A stretch of DNA of 64,000 nucleotides from Heliomarina sp018223035 (GTDB lineage Bacteria > Pseudomonadota > Alphaproteobacteria > Rhodobacterales > Rhodobacteraceae), in assembly GCA_018223035.1 (NCBI GenBank), contig JAAEZD010000016.1:44870-108869 (forward strand), in the 5' to 3' direction. A program made the translations under genes and the position numbers. The notes below the pieces were generated by a model, which searched no databases, was not told where the DNA came from, and worked only from the letters and a program-made list of their open reading frames with translations. This document shows positions 8,336 through 17,240 of the stretch, in pieces (position 1 is the stretch's first letter; every line of letters begins with the position of its first letter).

Positions 8336-10242
8336 TTTCGGTCGGCTTTCGGCAGGACAAGGGCGGCCAGCTGGTCCGCGTCAAAAGGTTTGCGCAGCAC
8401 GGGCGCGCGCAGCCTTGCGGCTTCGTGCAGCGGATCGTCGGGCGGGAGCGAGGTCATCAGCACGGTGGGCAGGCCGGTGCCCTGCACCCGGTCGAGCAGG
8501 TCGATACCGGTGCCCGATCCCTGAAGTTGTATATCAGAGAGCATCAGTACGATATCGGGCAGATCGGCGGCAAGGGCGGCGGCCTCGTCTGCCGAGGTGG
8601 CCTCGATCACAGAGAACCCCAGACCCATCAGCATGTCGCGGAACAGCGGGCGCAGATCCTCGCCATCCTCGACCAGCAACGCCAGCCCGCCGGTGCCCGA
8701 GGGCGCGGCGTGGTAGGGCAGGCGCATGGTCACTTCGGCCCCGTCATCGGTATTGTTCAGGGTCAGGTCGCCGCCCGCCAGTTTCACCATGTCATAGACC
8801 ATCGGAAGCCCCAGCCCCGAGCCTTCGCCGCCCTTGGTGGTAAAGAAGGGTTCAACCGCCTTTTCCAGTGCTTCGGGGGCAAAGCCGGGGCCGGTATCGC
8901 TGATCTTGATCTCGAGCCATGTCCGTCCGACCACATGTGCCGAAAGCGTGATCCGGCCCGTGGTGCCACAGGCATCGCGGGCGTTCAGGATCAGGTTCAG
9001 CAGCGCATCCTGCAACATGCCCGGATCAAGCATCATCAGCGTGTCGGGGCTGTGATCTAGGATGGTGAGCGAGACCGGGCCGGGCAAGCTGGGCGTCGCC
9101 AGCACGCGCAACTCCTGCAAAAGCGCGCCGAGGTCGGTGGCCTGCGGGCGCAGGGTGCGCGACACGGTCATGTCGGCGATGCGGTTCAAAAGCTGGCCGC
9201 CGCGATTGGCCGCCGTACGCGTGGCGGCGATCAGCTCGGCCGCCTGATCGGGCAGGTCCATGCGGGCGAGTTTTTCCTGCATCCCGAGGATGATCGTCAG
9301 AAGGTTCGAAAAATCATGCGCCAGCCCGCTGGTGACCTGTGCCGCGATGGCGCGGCGGCGGGTCTGTTGCAGGGCGGCTCGGGCCTGTGTTTCCTCGGTC
9401 ACGTCCATCGAGAGGATGAACAGCCCGCCGGTCGTATCGGCAGTGAGCGCCACGCGGATGCGCCGGGAATCGCGATTTTCAGTGAATTCAAAGGTCAGGT
9501 TCTCGCCGCCATAGGCGATATCGAGTTTAGGGCCGATCCGTTGGTAATTCGCGGGTCCGACCACGGCGGCGATATGCTGGCCGATGATGTCCGAGGGGCA
9601 GCCCGGAATGACCGAACTGAGCCGCCGGTTGGAATAGGTATAGAACCCCTCGCGGTCGACATGGGCGATATGCGCGGGCATCATCTCCATCGTCGTGCGG
9701 GTGCGGGCTTCGATCTCGGTCAGCTGCCGCTTGGTTTCCTCAAGAGCGGTATTGGTCGCGGCGAGTTCGCGGTTGGTGGCGGAAAGCTCCTCGGCATGGG
9801 CGAGAAGCTGGCCAGAGAGCGCCTCGGACCGGGTGCGCAGGAGGGTTTCGATCTGTTTGGTTCGGGTGATGTCGGTATAGACGGTGATCCAGCCCCCCTG
9901 CGGCAGGGGCGAGCCTTCGACCGAGATGGTGCGCCCGTTTGCGCGGGTGCGTTCCATGTAATGCGGGGTAAAGGCGCGGGCCTGTTCGACCCGGCGGCGT
10001 ACCGCCTCTTCGATGTCATCGACGGGGCCGTATTCGCCCGAGACCACCTGATGGCGGATCGTATCCTCGAAACGCGCACCGGGGGTAACGAGATGTTCGG
10101 GCAGGTTGAACATGGTGCGGAAGGGCTGGTTGCAGATCGCCAGCCGCAGGTCGCTGTCATAGATCGAGAGCGCCTGGGCGATCAGGTTCAGCCCGGCGGT
10201 CATCATCCATTTGTTGGTCTGGTCGCTCAGATGCGTCGGCAT
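8332..10242 (-). CDS. Hybrid sensor histidine kinase with two PAS domains
   Basis: A protein of about 636 aa without clear membrane helices, so probably a cytoplasmic sensor. In order: a PAS_7-like domain (about 15-130), a coiled coil (about 135-185), a second PAS (about 190-300), the H-box with His in TSGLAHDFSNLLT, an ATPase domain with NLILNARDACG, DTGPGFAPE and GSGLGLPMV, and a C-terminal receiver (LMLSDIQLQGSG, RKPF). ATG 10242 has AAGGGGAG close upstream; an ATG at 10260 is an alternative. It is divergent from the CoA-ligase/ABC operon at 10498, whose regulation it might control; that is only inference from position. Confidence 0.88.
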   Translation of the reverse strand: MPTHLSDQTNKWMMTAGLNLIAQALSIYDSDLRLAICNQPFRTMFNLPEHLVTPGARFEDTIRHQVVSGEYGPVDDIEEAVRRRVEQARAFTPHYMERTRANGRTISVEGSPLPQGGWITVYTDITRTKQIETLLRTRSEALSGQLLAHAEELSATNRELAATNTALEETKRQLTEIEARTRTTMEMMPAHIAHVDREGFYTYSNRRLSSVIPGCPSDIIGQHIAAVVGPANYQRIGPKLDIAYGGENLTFEFTENRDSRRIRVALTADTTGGLFILSMDVTEETQARAALQQTRRRAIAAQVTSGLAHDFSNLLTIILGMQEKLARMDLPDQAAELIAATRTAANRGGQLLNRIADMTVSRTLRPQATDLGALLQELRVLATPSLPGPVSLTILDHSPDTLMMLDPGMLQDALLNLILNARDACGTTGRITLSAHVVGRTWLEIKISDTGPGFAPEALEKAVEPFFTTKGGEGSGLGLPMVYDMVKLAGGDLTLNNTDDGAEVTMRLPYHAAPSGTGGLALLVEDGEDLRPLFRDMLMGLGFSVIEATSADEAAALAADLPDIVLMLSDIQLQGSGTGIDLLDRVQGTGLPTVLMTSLPPDDPLHEAARLRAPVLRKPFDADQLAALVLPKADRK

Positions 10243-10497
10243 GATCTCCCCTTGGGTCATGGCTAGCACCGGGATCGACCGGGGCAAAGAGGCAGGACGC
10301 AGGGGCAAGCGCGAGAGGGCGGAAATGCCGCCCGGAAGAGCGATGAAATAGCCGGGGCTTGTTACAATTCGTAAGGATTGGGTAAATTTCAGGTAAAACT
10401 TGGCGGTAAGGGTGGCTTTCGCCGCATCCGGGGGAGGAGACCCGGGTGTGGCGGGACGGAGACCGGTACCAACAAGACCGGTGAGGGAGGAAATATC

Positions 10498-12471
10498 TTG
10501 TCGCAGACGCAAGCAGGTGTCGGTGGGCTGTTGTCCGTGCCGGCGCTTCTTCACCGCAATGCTTCCGAATTCGGAAAGGCCCCGGCCTATCGCGAAAAGG
10601 AATTCGGAATCTGGCAGACGTGGAACTGGTCCCAGACCGAAGAGGAAATCGAAGCGCTGGCGTTGGGGTTCCTGAAACTCGGTGTGAAAGAAGGCGATTT
10701 CATCGCGATCATCGGGCGCAACCGGCCGTATCTATACTGGTCGATGGTGGCGGCCCAGATGGTGGGCGCGGTGCCGGTGCCGCTTTACCAGGATTCGGTC
10801 GCCGAGGAGATGGCCTATGTGATGGATCACTGCGGCGCGCGTTTCGCGGTGGTCGGCGATCAGGAGCAGGTCGACAAGATCATCGAGATCCAGGACCAGC
10901 TGACCCAGTTCGAGCATATGATCTATCTCGACCCTCGGGGCTTGCGGAAATACGACCATACCCATCTGCATGCCTATCGGGCGGTGCAGGAGGAGGGCCG
11001 CGAGAACCGGGCGACCTTTGAGGCCGACCTGCGGGCGCGCGAGGAAAAGCTGGATTACGACAGCCGCTGCGTGATGCTTTACACCTCGGGGACGACCGGA
11101 AAGCCCAAAGGCGTGGTGCTGAGCAACCGAAACGTGATCGAAAGCGCGCGGGCCTCTGTCGAGTTCGACAGCCTTGTGCGGAGCGACGATGTGCTGGCCT
11201 ATCTGCCGATGGCATGGGTCGGGGATTTCATTTTCTCGGTGGGGCAGAGTTACTGGACCGGCTTCTGCGTGAACTGCCCGGAGAATGCCGAGACGATGAT
11301 GCATGATCTGCGCGAGATCGGGCCGACCTATTTCTTTGCGCCGCCGCGGGTCTTCGAGAACCTGCTGACCACGGTGATGATCCGCATGGAGGATGCGACC
11401 AAGTTCAAGAAGCGCCTGTTCGACCGCTGCATGGCGCATGCGCGCAAGGTGGGTCCGGCGATCCTTGACGGCAAGCCGGTGAGCGGCATGGACCGGTTCA
11501 AATACTGGCTGGGCGATCTGTTGATCTATGGTCCGCTGAAGAACACCATGGGGTTCAGCCGGGTGCGCATCGGCTATACCGCCGGGGAGGCGATCGGGCC
11601 GGAGATTTTCGACTTTTACCGCTCGCTGGGGATCAACCTGAAGCAGCTATATGGCCAGACCGAGGCCACGGTTTTCATCACCGCGCAGCCGGATGGCGAA
11701 GTGCGCTCGGACACGGTGGGGGTTCCCTGCCCGGGGGTCGAACTGAAGATGGACGAGAAGGGCGAGGTTTTCTACCGCTCGCCCGGGGTGTTCGTGGAGT
11801 ATTACAAGAACGCCGAGAGCACGGCGGGAACCAAGGATGCCGAGGGCTGGGTGGCCACCGGCGATGCCGGGTTCATCGAGGAGGATACCGGGCATCTGCG
11901 GATCATCGACCGGGCCAAGGACGTGGGCAAGATGGCCGATGGCAGCCTGTTCGCGCCGAAATACGTCGAGAACAAGCTGAAGTTCTATCCAAACATCCTT
12001 GAGGCCGTCGTGTTTGGCAATGGGCGCGAGGAATGCACAGCCTTCATCAATATCGATCTGAGCGCGGTGGGGAACTGGGCCGAGCGCAATAATATCGGCT
12101 ACGGGTCCTACCAGGAACTGGCGCGCCATCCGCAGGTGATGGATACGATCCAGGGCCATGTGGAGGAGGTCAACCGCTCGGTCGCGGAAGACCCGATGCT
12201 GGCGGGCTGCCAGGTGCATCGCTTTGTCGTGCTGCACAAGGAGCTGGATGCGGATGACGGCGAGCTGACCCGGACCCGCAAGGTGCGTCGCCGCGTCATC
12301 GAGGAGAAATTCGCCGATATCATCGCCGCGCTTTACGACGGGTCGGACAAGATTAGCACCGAGACCGAGGTGACCTATGAGGACGGGCGCAAGGGGGCGA
12401 TCCGGGCCACGCTCGAGATCCGCGAAGCGGCGGTGGTGCCGGTCAAGACCCGCTCGATGGCCGCGGAATGA
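10498..12471 (+). CDS. AMP-forming acyl-CoA synthetase, long-chain FACS-like
   Basis: A 657-aa adenylate-forming ligase that should activate a carboxylic acid to its CoA thioester. Motifs seen: the P-loop-like LYTSGTTGKPKGVVLS (A3), the A5 region QLYGQTEA, and the ATP-contact Asp in VATGDAGF with RIIDRAKDVGK. The proposed start is TTG 10498, preceded by GGGAGGAAA; the open frame extends upstream to 10378 but without a ribosome site and with non-protein-like composition. It is the first gene of a block with a Liv-type importer and ends with a second CoA ligase at 18138. The substrate is probably the imported acid, but this is inferred. Confidence 0.88.
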   Translation: MSQTQAGVGGLLSVPALLHRNASEFGKAPAYREKEFGIWQTWNWSQTEEEIEALALGFLKLGVKEGDFIAIIGRNRPYLYWSMVAAQMVGAVPVPLYQDSVAEEMAYVMDHCGARFAVVGDQEQVDKIIEIQDQLTQFEHMIYLDPRGLRKYDHTHLHAYRAVQEEGRENRATFEADLRAREEKLDYDSRCVMLYTSGTTGKPKGVVLSNRNVIESARASVEFDSLVRSDDVLAYLPMAWVGDFIFSVGQSYWTGFCVNCPENAETMMHDLREIGPTYFFAPPRVFENLLTTVMIRMEDATKFKKRLFDRCMAHARKVGPAILDGKPVSGMDRFKYWLGDLLIYGPLKNTMGFSRVRIGYTAGEAIGPEIFDFYRSLGINLKQLYGQTEATVFITAQPDGEVRSDTVGVPCPGVELKMDEKGEVFYRSPGVFVEYYKNAESTAGTKDAEGWVATGDAGFIEEDTGHLRIIDRAKDVGKMADGSLFAPKYVENKLKFYPNILEAVVFGNGREECTAFINIDLSAVGNWAERNNIGYGSYQELARHPQVMDTIQGHVEEVNRSVAEDPMLAGCQVHRFVVLHKELDADDGELTRTRKVRRRVIEEKFADIIAALYDGSDKISTETEVTYEDGRKGAIRATLEIREAAVVPVKTRSMAAE

Positions 12472-12510
12472 GAGGTTTCATGCCAGTTGAATGCTGCGTT
12501 GCGCGGTGGG

Positions 12511-12552
12511 CGGGGGAGCCTCCGGCGGCCGTATTTGGAACGAAAAGAAGGG
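12511..12552. repeat. Intergenic repeat, copy 2 (GCCTCCGGCGG core)
   Basis: The spacer between the acyl-CoA synthetase and the ABC ATPase holds GGGGGAGCCTCCGGCGGCCG followed by TATTTGG and a purine-rich tail. It aligns to the element at 1731-1773. Here it lies inside a probable operon, so it may lie in the mRNA between two reading frames. Confidence 0.5.
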
Positions 12553-12562
12553 CAGGTCGCGC

Positions 12563-13381
12563 GTGAAGGATACGGCTGACAGTTACGTGACGGCGGATGG
12601 GCGCACCATCGGCGGCGTGGTGATGGAGATGAAGAATATCACCCTGCGGTTCGGTGGGGTGGTGGCGATCCAGGATATTTCCTTTGACATCCGCGAGGGT
12701 GAGATCCGCGCGATCATCGGGCCGAACGGGGCGGGGAAATCCTCGATGCTGAACGTGATTTCCGGGTTCTATACGCCCTCGGAGGGCGAGGTCTGGTACA
12801 AGGGCGCGCGGCGGCCGCAGATGAAACCCTATGAGGTGGCGCGGCAGGGCATTGCGCGGACCTTTCAGAACATCGCGCTGTTCGAGGGGATGAGCGTTCT
12901 GGACAACGTGATGTGTGGCCGGCTGACCCATATGAAGCCGTCGATCCTGTCGCAGATGCTGTGGAAGGGGAAGGCGGAGCATGAGGAGGTGGCCAACCGC
13001 GAGGTGGCGGAACGGGTCATCGATTTTCTCGAGATCCAGCATATTCGCAAGACGCCGGTGGCGCGGTTGCCCTACGGGTTGAAGAAACGGGTCGAGCTGG
13101 CGCGGGCCTTAGCGGCGGAGCCGACGATCCTGTTGCTGGACGAGCCGATGGCGGGGATGAATGTCGAGGAGAAGGAGGACATGAGCCGCTTTATCCTTGA
13201 TGTGAACGACGAGTTCGGCACGACGATCGCCCTGATCGAACATGACATGGGCGTGGTGATGGATCTGTCCGACCGCGTGGTGGTGATGGATTACGGCAAG
13301 AAGATCGGGGACGGTACGCCGGACGAGGTGCGCAACAATCAGGATGTGATCGACGCCTATCTGGGGGTGGCGCATGACTGA
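12563..13381 (+). CDS. ABC transporter ATP-binding protein, LivG type
   Basis: A 272-aa ATPase of a HAAT-family importer. Walker A is GPNGAGKSS near residue 55; Q-loop in ARTFQNIALFEG; the signature segment is diverged, LPYGLKKRVELARAL in place of LSGGQQ, as usual for LivG proteins; Walker B is ILLLDEPMAGM; the switch His is in IEHDMG. GTG 12563 is proposed because it follows AAGGGCAGG; ATG 12623 is an alternative that would drop about 20 N-terminal residues. It pairs with the LivF-type ATPase at 17241. Confidence 0.92.
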   Translation: MKDTADSYVTADGRTIGGVVMEMKNITLRFGGVVAIQDISFDIREGEIRAIIGPNGAGKSSMLNVISGFYTPSEGEVWYKGARRPQMKPYEVARQGIARTFQNIALFEGMSVLDNVMCGRLTHMKPSILSQMLWKGKAEHEEVANREVAERVIDFLEIQHIRKTPVARLPYGLKKRVELARALAAEPTILLLDEPMAGMNVEEKEDMSRFILDVNDEFGTTIALIEHDMGVVMDLSDRVVVMDYGKKIGDGTPDEVRNNQDVIDAYLGVAHD

Positions 13382-13393
13382 TCGGGTGGTGGC

Positions 13394-13436
13394 AAAAATT
13401 TTTCAAAATTTTTGGGAAATTTCTGTGAAGAAATTT
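13394..13436. other. A/T-rich palindromic block between two ABC genes
   Basis: In otherwise G+C-rich sequence this spacer holds AAAAATTTTT, then CAAAATTTTT, then an inverted repeat AAATTTC (13417-13423) / GAAATTT (13430-13436) with a six-base loop. It lies 15 bases after the LivG-type stop and about 20 bases before the LivH-type start. It could be a protein-binding site, an internal promoter element or an mRNA processing signal. Confidence 0.5.
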
Positions 13437-13455
13437 GGCGGCGGGGGAGGGTGTG

Positions 13456-14442
13456 ATGCCTGATCAGCTTTTATTCGCGATGGAGGTCACGCTGAACGGG
13501 CTTATGGCCGGCGTGCTTTACGCGCTGGTCGCCCTTGGCTTTGTGCTGATCTTCAAGGCCAGCGGGATTTTCAACTATGCCCAAGGGGTTATGGCCCTGT
13601 TTGCGGCGGCCACGCTGGTCGGGATCATGGACGGGCAGGTGCCGTTCAGCCATCTGATCAACGCCACTTTGGGCACGGATCTGCATCATTTCGGCTGGCA
13701 TGTGCCGGCGCTGCTTGCGATCCTGGTGACCGTGGTGGTGATGATCGTGCTGGCCTGGCTGGTGCAGCGTCTGGTCATGCGGCATCTGGTCAACCAGGAG
13801 CCGATCATCCTGTTCATGGCGACCATCGGGCTTGCCTATTTCCTTGAAGGCTTGTCGGATCTGATGTGGGGGTCTGAGATCAAGACCCTCGACGTCGGGT
13901 TGCCCCAAGGGATCAACGAGACCATCGACCAGATCACCTATGACATGTTCGGTTATGGCTTCTTCATCGACAATCTCGACATTGTGGCGACGGTGATTGC
14001 CGGGATTCTGGTGATCGCGCTGATGGCTTTCAACCAGTACACCCGCGAGGGGCGGGCCTTGCGCGCGGTGGCGGATGACCACCAGGCGGCGCTGTCGGTC
14101 GGGATCTCGCTCAACTTCGTCTGGGTTCTTGTCTGGTCGTTGGCCGGGTTCGTGGCGCTGGTCGCAGGGGTCATGTGGGGCGCGAAGTCGGGGGTGCAAT
14201 TCTCGCTCTCGCTGATCGCGCTCAAGGCGCTGCCGGTCTTGATGCTGGGCGGGTTCACCTCGATCCCAGGGGCCATCGTCGGCGGGCTGATCATCGGGGT
14301 GGGCGAGAAACTGTTCGAATTCCTGCTGGGGCCTGCGCTGGGCGGGGCGACGGAGAACTGGTTTGCCTATGTGCTGGCGCTGGTCTTCCTTGTGTTCCGG
14401 CCGCAGGGGCTGTTCGGCGAAAAGATCATCGAGAGGGTGTGA
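13456..14442 (+). CDS. ABC transporter permease, LivH type
   Basis: A 328-aa inner-membrane permease with about eight hydrophobic segments. The N-terminal stretch GLMAGVLYALVALGFVLIFK followed by ASGIFNYAQG is characteristic of LivH proteins. The coupling region RAVADDHQAALSVGI near residue 205 is the EAA-like loop that contacts the ATPases. ATG 13456 is chosen because a G-rich GGGGGAGGG precedes it. It should form the translocation pore with the LivM-type permease at 14675. Confidence 0.93.
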   Translation: MPDQLLFAMEVTLNGLMAGVLYALVALGFVLIFKASGIFNYAQGVMALFAAATLVGIMDGQVPFSHLINATLGTDLHHFGWHVPALLAILVTVVVMIVLAWLVQRLVMRHLVNQEPIILFMATIGLAYFLEGLSDLMWGSEIKTLDVGLPQGINETIDQITYDMFGYGFFIDNLDIVATVIAGILVIALMAFNQYTREGRALRAVADDHQAALSVGISLNFVWVLVWSLAGFVALVAGVMWGAKSGVQFSLSLIALKALPVLMLGGFTSIPGAIVGGLIIGVGEKLFEFLLGPALGGATENWFAYVLALVFLVFRPQGLFGEKIIERV

Positions 14443-14444
14443 GC

Positions 14445-14678
14445 ATGGCCAAACTGATAGCAATCGTGAACGTGGTGGCCTGGTCGGGGTTCTGGGTCTT
14501 TGGCTATCTCGCGCTGACGGCGGGTGAGGGGCAGGTACTGACGGCGGCGGTTCTGGCGGCCTTTGGCGCCGGGCTGGGCGTGCTGGCGTGGATCTGGCTG
14601 GCGCGGCACAGCGAGGAGATCGGGTTTGCCCGTGCGCCCAACCGGGGCGCCATGCCGATGCAGGAGGCTGACAGATGA
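14445..14678 (+). CDS. Small two-helix membrane protein inside the ABC operon
   Basis: A 77-aa protein with two hydrophobic segments (about residues 4-22 and 28-48) and a charged C-terminal tail. It starts two bases after the stop of the LivH-type gene and its stop overlaps the ATG of the LivM-type gene (ATGA), which argues strongly for translation. I do not recognise a family. Location between the two permeases suggests an accessory transporter subunit or assembly factor; this is inference. Confidence 0.75.
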   Translation: MAKLIAIVNVVAWSGFWVFGYLALTAGEGQVLTAAVLAAFGAGLGVLAWIWLARHSEEIGFARAPNRGAMPMQEADR

Positions 14679-15751
14679 TCTATCGCGAAGCGGGTGATTT
14701 CAGCTCGACCTATGTTCAGGACAGCCAGACCTTTCCGATCAAGTTCGACCGGTATCGGTATTACCTTGTGCTGGCGGTGGCCTTTCTGGTCGTGCCCTTT
14801 GTCATCAACGATTACTGGGCGAACGCGATCCTGCTGCCGTTCCTGATCTACGCGATCGCGGCGATCGGGCTGAACATCCTGACGGGGTATTGCGGGCAGG
14901 TGAGCCTTGGCACCGGCGGGTTCATGGCGGTAGGGGCTTATGCCTGCTACAAGCTGATGACTGCCTTTCCGGATGTGAACATCTTTTTCCACGTCATCCT
15001 GTCGGGGCTGATTACCGCCGGGGTCGGAGTGCTCTTCGGATTGCCGAGTCTGCGGATCAAGGGGTTCTACCTTGCGGTGGCGACGCTGGCGGCGCAGTTC
15101 TTTCTTGTCTGGCTGTTCAACCGGGTGCCTTGGTTTTACAACTATTCCGCCTCGGGCCAGATTTCCGCGCCGGAACGCACGCTGTTCGGCATCGAGGTGA
15201 CGGGACCGAATACCGAGGCCTGGGCGACCTATCTTTTCTGTCTCGTTTTCCTTACCGGATCGGCGATCATCGCGCGGAACCTGACGCGGGGCACATTGGG
15301 GCGGACGTGGATGGCGATCCGCGACATGGACATTGCCGCCGAGATCATCGGGGTGAACCCGCTGCGGGCCAAGCTGACCGCTTTTGCGATTTCGTCCTTT
15401 TTCGTCGGGATTTCCGGGGCGCTGTTCTTTGCGGTCTACCTCGGCGCGGTCGAGGTCGGCGAGGCATTCGGCATCCAGAAATCCTTCCTTGTGCTGTTCA
15501 TGGTGATCATCGGCGGCTTGGGCTCGATTTTCGGATCCTTTGCGGGGGCGGCGTTCCTCGTGCTTTTGCCGGTCGTGCTCAAGGTCGTGGGGGCGGATAT
15601 GCTGGGATGGCCGACCGACATCGTGGCGCATCTGCAGTTGCTGATCGTCGGCGGGCTGATCATCACGTTCCTGATCCTCGAGCCGCACGGGCTGGCGCAG
15701 CTTTGGCGCGTGGCCAAGGAGAAACTGAGATTGTGGCCCTTCCCCCACTAG
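14675..15751 (+). CDS. ABC transporter permease, LivM type
   Basis: A 358-aa permease with a soluble N-terminal leader of about 30 residues and about nine to ten membrane segments. GLNILTGYCGQVSLGTGGFM near residue 70 is the LivM hallmark, and AAEIIGVNPLRAKLTAFAIS is the ATPase-coupling loop. Its ATG overlaps the stop of the 77-aa membrane protein by four bases. It should pair with the LivH-type permease. Confidence 0.93.
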   Translation: MIYREAGDFSSTYVQDSQTFPIKFDRYRYYLVLAVAFLVVPFVINDYWANAILLPFLIYAIAAIGLNILTGYCGQVSLGTGGFMAVGAYACYKLMTAFPDVNIFFHVILSGLITAGVGVLFGLPSLRIKGFYLAVATLAAQFFLVWLFNRVPWFYNYSASGQISAPERTLFGIEVTGPNTEAWATYLFCLVFLTGSAIIARNLTRGTLGRTWMAIRDMDIAAEIIGVNPLRAKLTAFAISSFFVGISGALFFAVYLGAVEVGEAFGIQKSFLVLFMVIIGGLGSIFGSFAGAAFLVLLPVVLKVVGADMLGWPTDIVAHLQLLIVGGLIITFLILEPHGLAQLWRVAKEKLRLWPFPH

Positions 15752-15877
15752 GGGGCGGGCGCGGGGTGAGAGGAGCGAGCCCCGCACCACATGCCGACCC
15801 CGATCGGGGCGGCGAAGGACAAGCGGGGGTCAACCCCGTGAACCATCGGACAAAACCACATGGGAGGAAAAGACCCG

Positions 15878-17161
15878 ATGAAACTTAGACTGACGACGCT
15901 GGCGCTGGGCGCCGTGATGGCCGCGGGGCCGGTGATGGCGGACCTCGTGTTCCCGTCGCTGAGCTATCGTACCGGGGCCTATGCCGCGAACGGTATTCCC
16001 TTTGCGGACGGCTACGAGGATTACTTTACACTGCTGAACGAACGCGACGGCGGGATCGGCGGTGTGCCGGTACGAGTGATCGAATGCGAAACCGGCTATA
16101 ACACCGAAAAAGGCGTGGAATGCTACGAGTCCACCAAGGGCGAAGGCTCGCTGGTGTATCAGCCTCTGTCGACGGGCATCACCTATCAGCTGATCCCAAA
16201 GGCGACGGCGGATGGTATCCCGGTCCACTCGATGGGCTACGGCCGCACCTCGGCCAAGAACGGCGAAGTGTTCCGCAATATCTTCAACTACCCGGCCAAC
16301 TATTGGGATGGGGCCTCGGTCGCGATCAAGCATCTGCTTGAGCAGAACGGCGGCGACCTGTCCGGCAAGAAGATCGCGCTGGTCTATCACAACTCGGCTT
16401 ACGGCAAAGAGCCGATCCGCACGCTGGAAGAGCTTGGCAAGAAGCATGGCTATGAGCTGATGCTGCTGCCGGTGGATCACCCGGGTCAGGAGCAGAAGTC
16501 ACAGTGGCTTCAGGTGCGTCGTGAGCGTCCGGATTACGTGATCATGTACGGCTGGGGCGTGATGAACTCGGTCGCGATTCAGGAGGCGGTGAACATCCGA
16601 TTCCCGATGGAGAATTTCATCGGCATCTGGTGGTCCGGGTCCGAGAATGACGTGCTGCCTGCGGGCGCCGGTGCCGATGGCTACAAGGCGCTGACCTTCC
16701 ATAACCTTGGCGACGATTACCCGCTTTACGATGACCTGCGCAAATATGTGGTCGATGCGGGCAAGGCCGCGGGTGCGGGCGATCAGCTTGGCACCGCGCT
16801 TTACAACCGTGGCATGTATGCGGCGATGCTGGCTGCAGAGGCTGCCAAGACCGCGCAGGAGATCCACGGCACCAAGGACATCACGCCCGCGATGATGCGC
16901 GACGGGATGGAGGCGCTGGTGATCGACGAAGCCAAGATGGAATCGCTGGGCCTGCCGAATTTCGGCCCGGAATTCGCGGCGTCCTGTGAAAATCATGGTG
17001 GCGACGGCCGTGGTGCGGTGGCGCAATGGGATGCCGAAGCCGGTGAGTGGAACATGATCACCGACTATATCGACACCGATCAGGAAGTGATCAGCGCGCT
17101 GATCGAGGAAGATTCCTCGGCCTATGCGTCGGAAAACAACATCACACCTGGGTGCGATTGA
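15878..17161 (+). CDS. ABC transporter substrate-binding protein, Leu/Ile/Val-binding fold
   Basis: A 427-aa periplasmic binding protein. A signal peptide is clear (MKLRLTTLALGAVMAAGPVMA, cut after about residue 21). The mature part begins with LVFPSLSYRTGAYAANG, consistent with type I periplasmic binding proteins of HAAT systems. GGGAGGAAAAG lies just before ATG 15878. Four or more cysteines (CETGYNTEKGVECYE and two near the C terminus) may form disulfides. The ligand is likely an organic acid given the two flanking CoA ligases, but the binding residues cannot be read by eye. Confidence 0.9.
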   Translation: MKLRLTTLALGAVMAAGPVMADLVFPSLSYRTGAYAANGIPFADGYEDYFTLLNERDGGIGGVPVRVIECETGYNTEKGVECYESTKGEGSLVYQPLSTGITYQLIPKATADGIPVHSMGYGRTSAKNGEVFRNIFNYPANYWDGASVAIKHLLEQNGGDLSGKKIALVYHNSAYGKEPIRTLEELGKKHGYELMLLPVDHPGQEQKSQWLQVRRERPDYVIMYGWGVMNSVAIQEAVNIRFPMENFIGIWWSGSENDVLPAGAGADGYKALTFHNLGDDYPLYDDLRKYVVDAGKAAGAGDQLGTALYNRGMYAAMLAAEAAKTAQEIHGTKDITPAMMRDGMEALVIDEAKMESLGLPNFGPEFAASCENHGGDGRGAVAQWDAEAGEWNMITDYIDTDQEVISALIEEDSSAYASENNITPGCD

Positions 17162-17168
17162 TCTGACT

Positions 17169-17200
17169 GGTGCGGCGGCCCCGTGTCGCCGCACCTTTTT
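17169..17200 (+). terminator. Intrinsic terminator / attenuator after the binding-protein gene
   Basis: A perfect 9-bp stem, GGTGCGGCG (17169-17177) with CGCCGCACC (17187-17195), loop of nine bases, followed directly by TTTTT. It starts eight bases after the binding-protein stop and lies before the second ATPase gene. It probably ends part of the transcripts so that the binding protein is made in excess over the downstream genes. Confidence 0.85.
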
Positions 17201-17240
17201 GACCCCGGCGAGGGGCTTGGAATTTTGAGGATCTGTGAGA

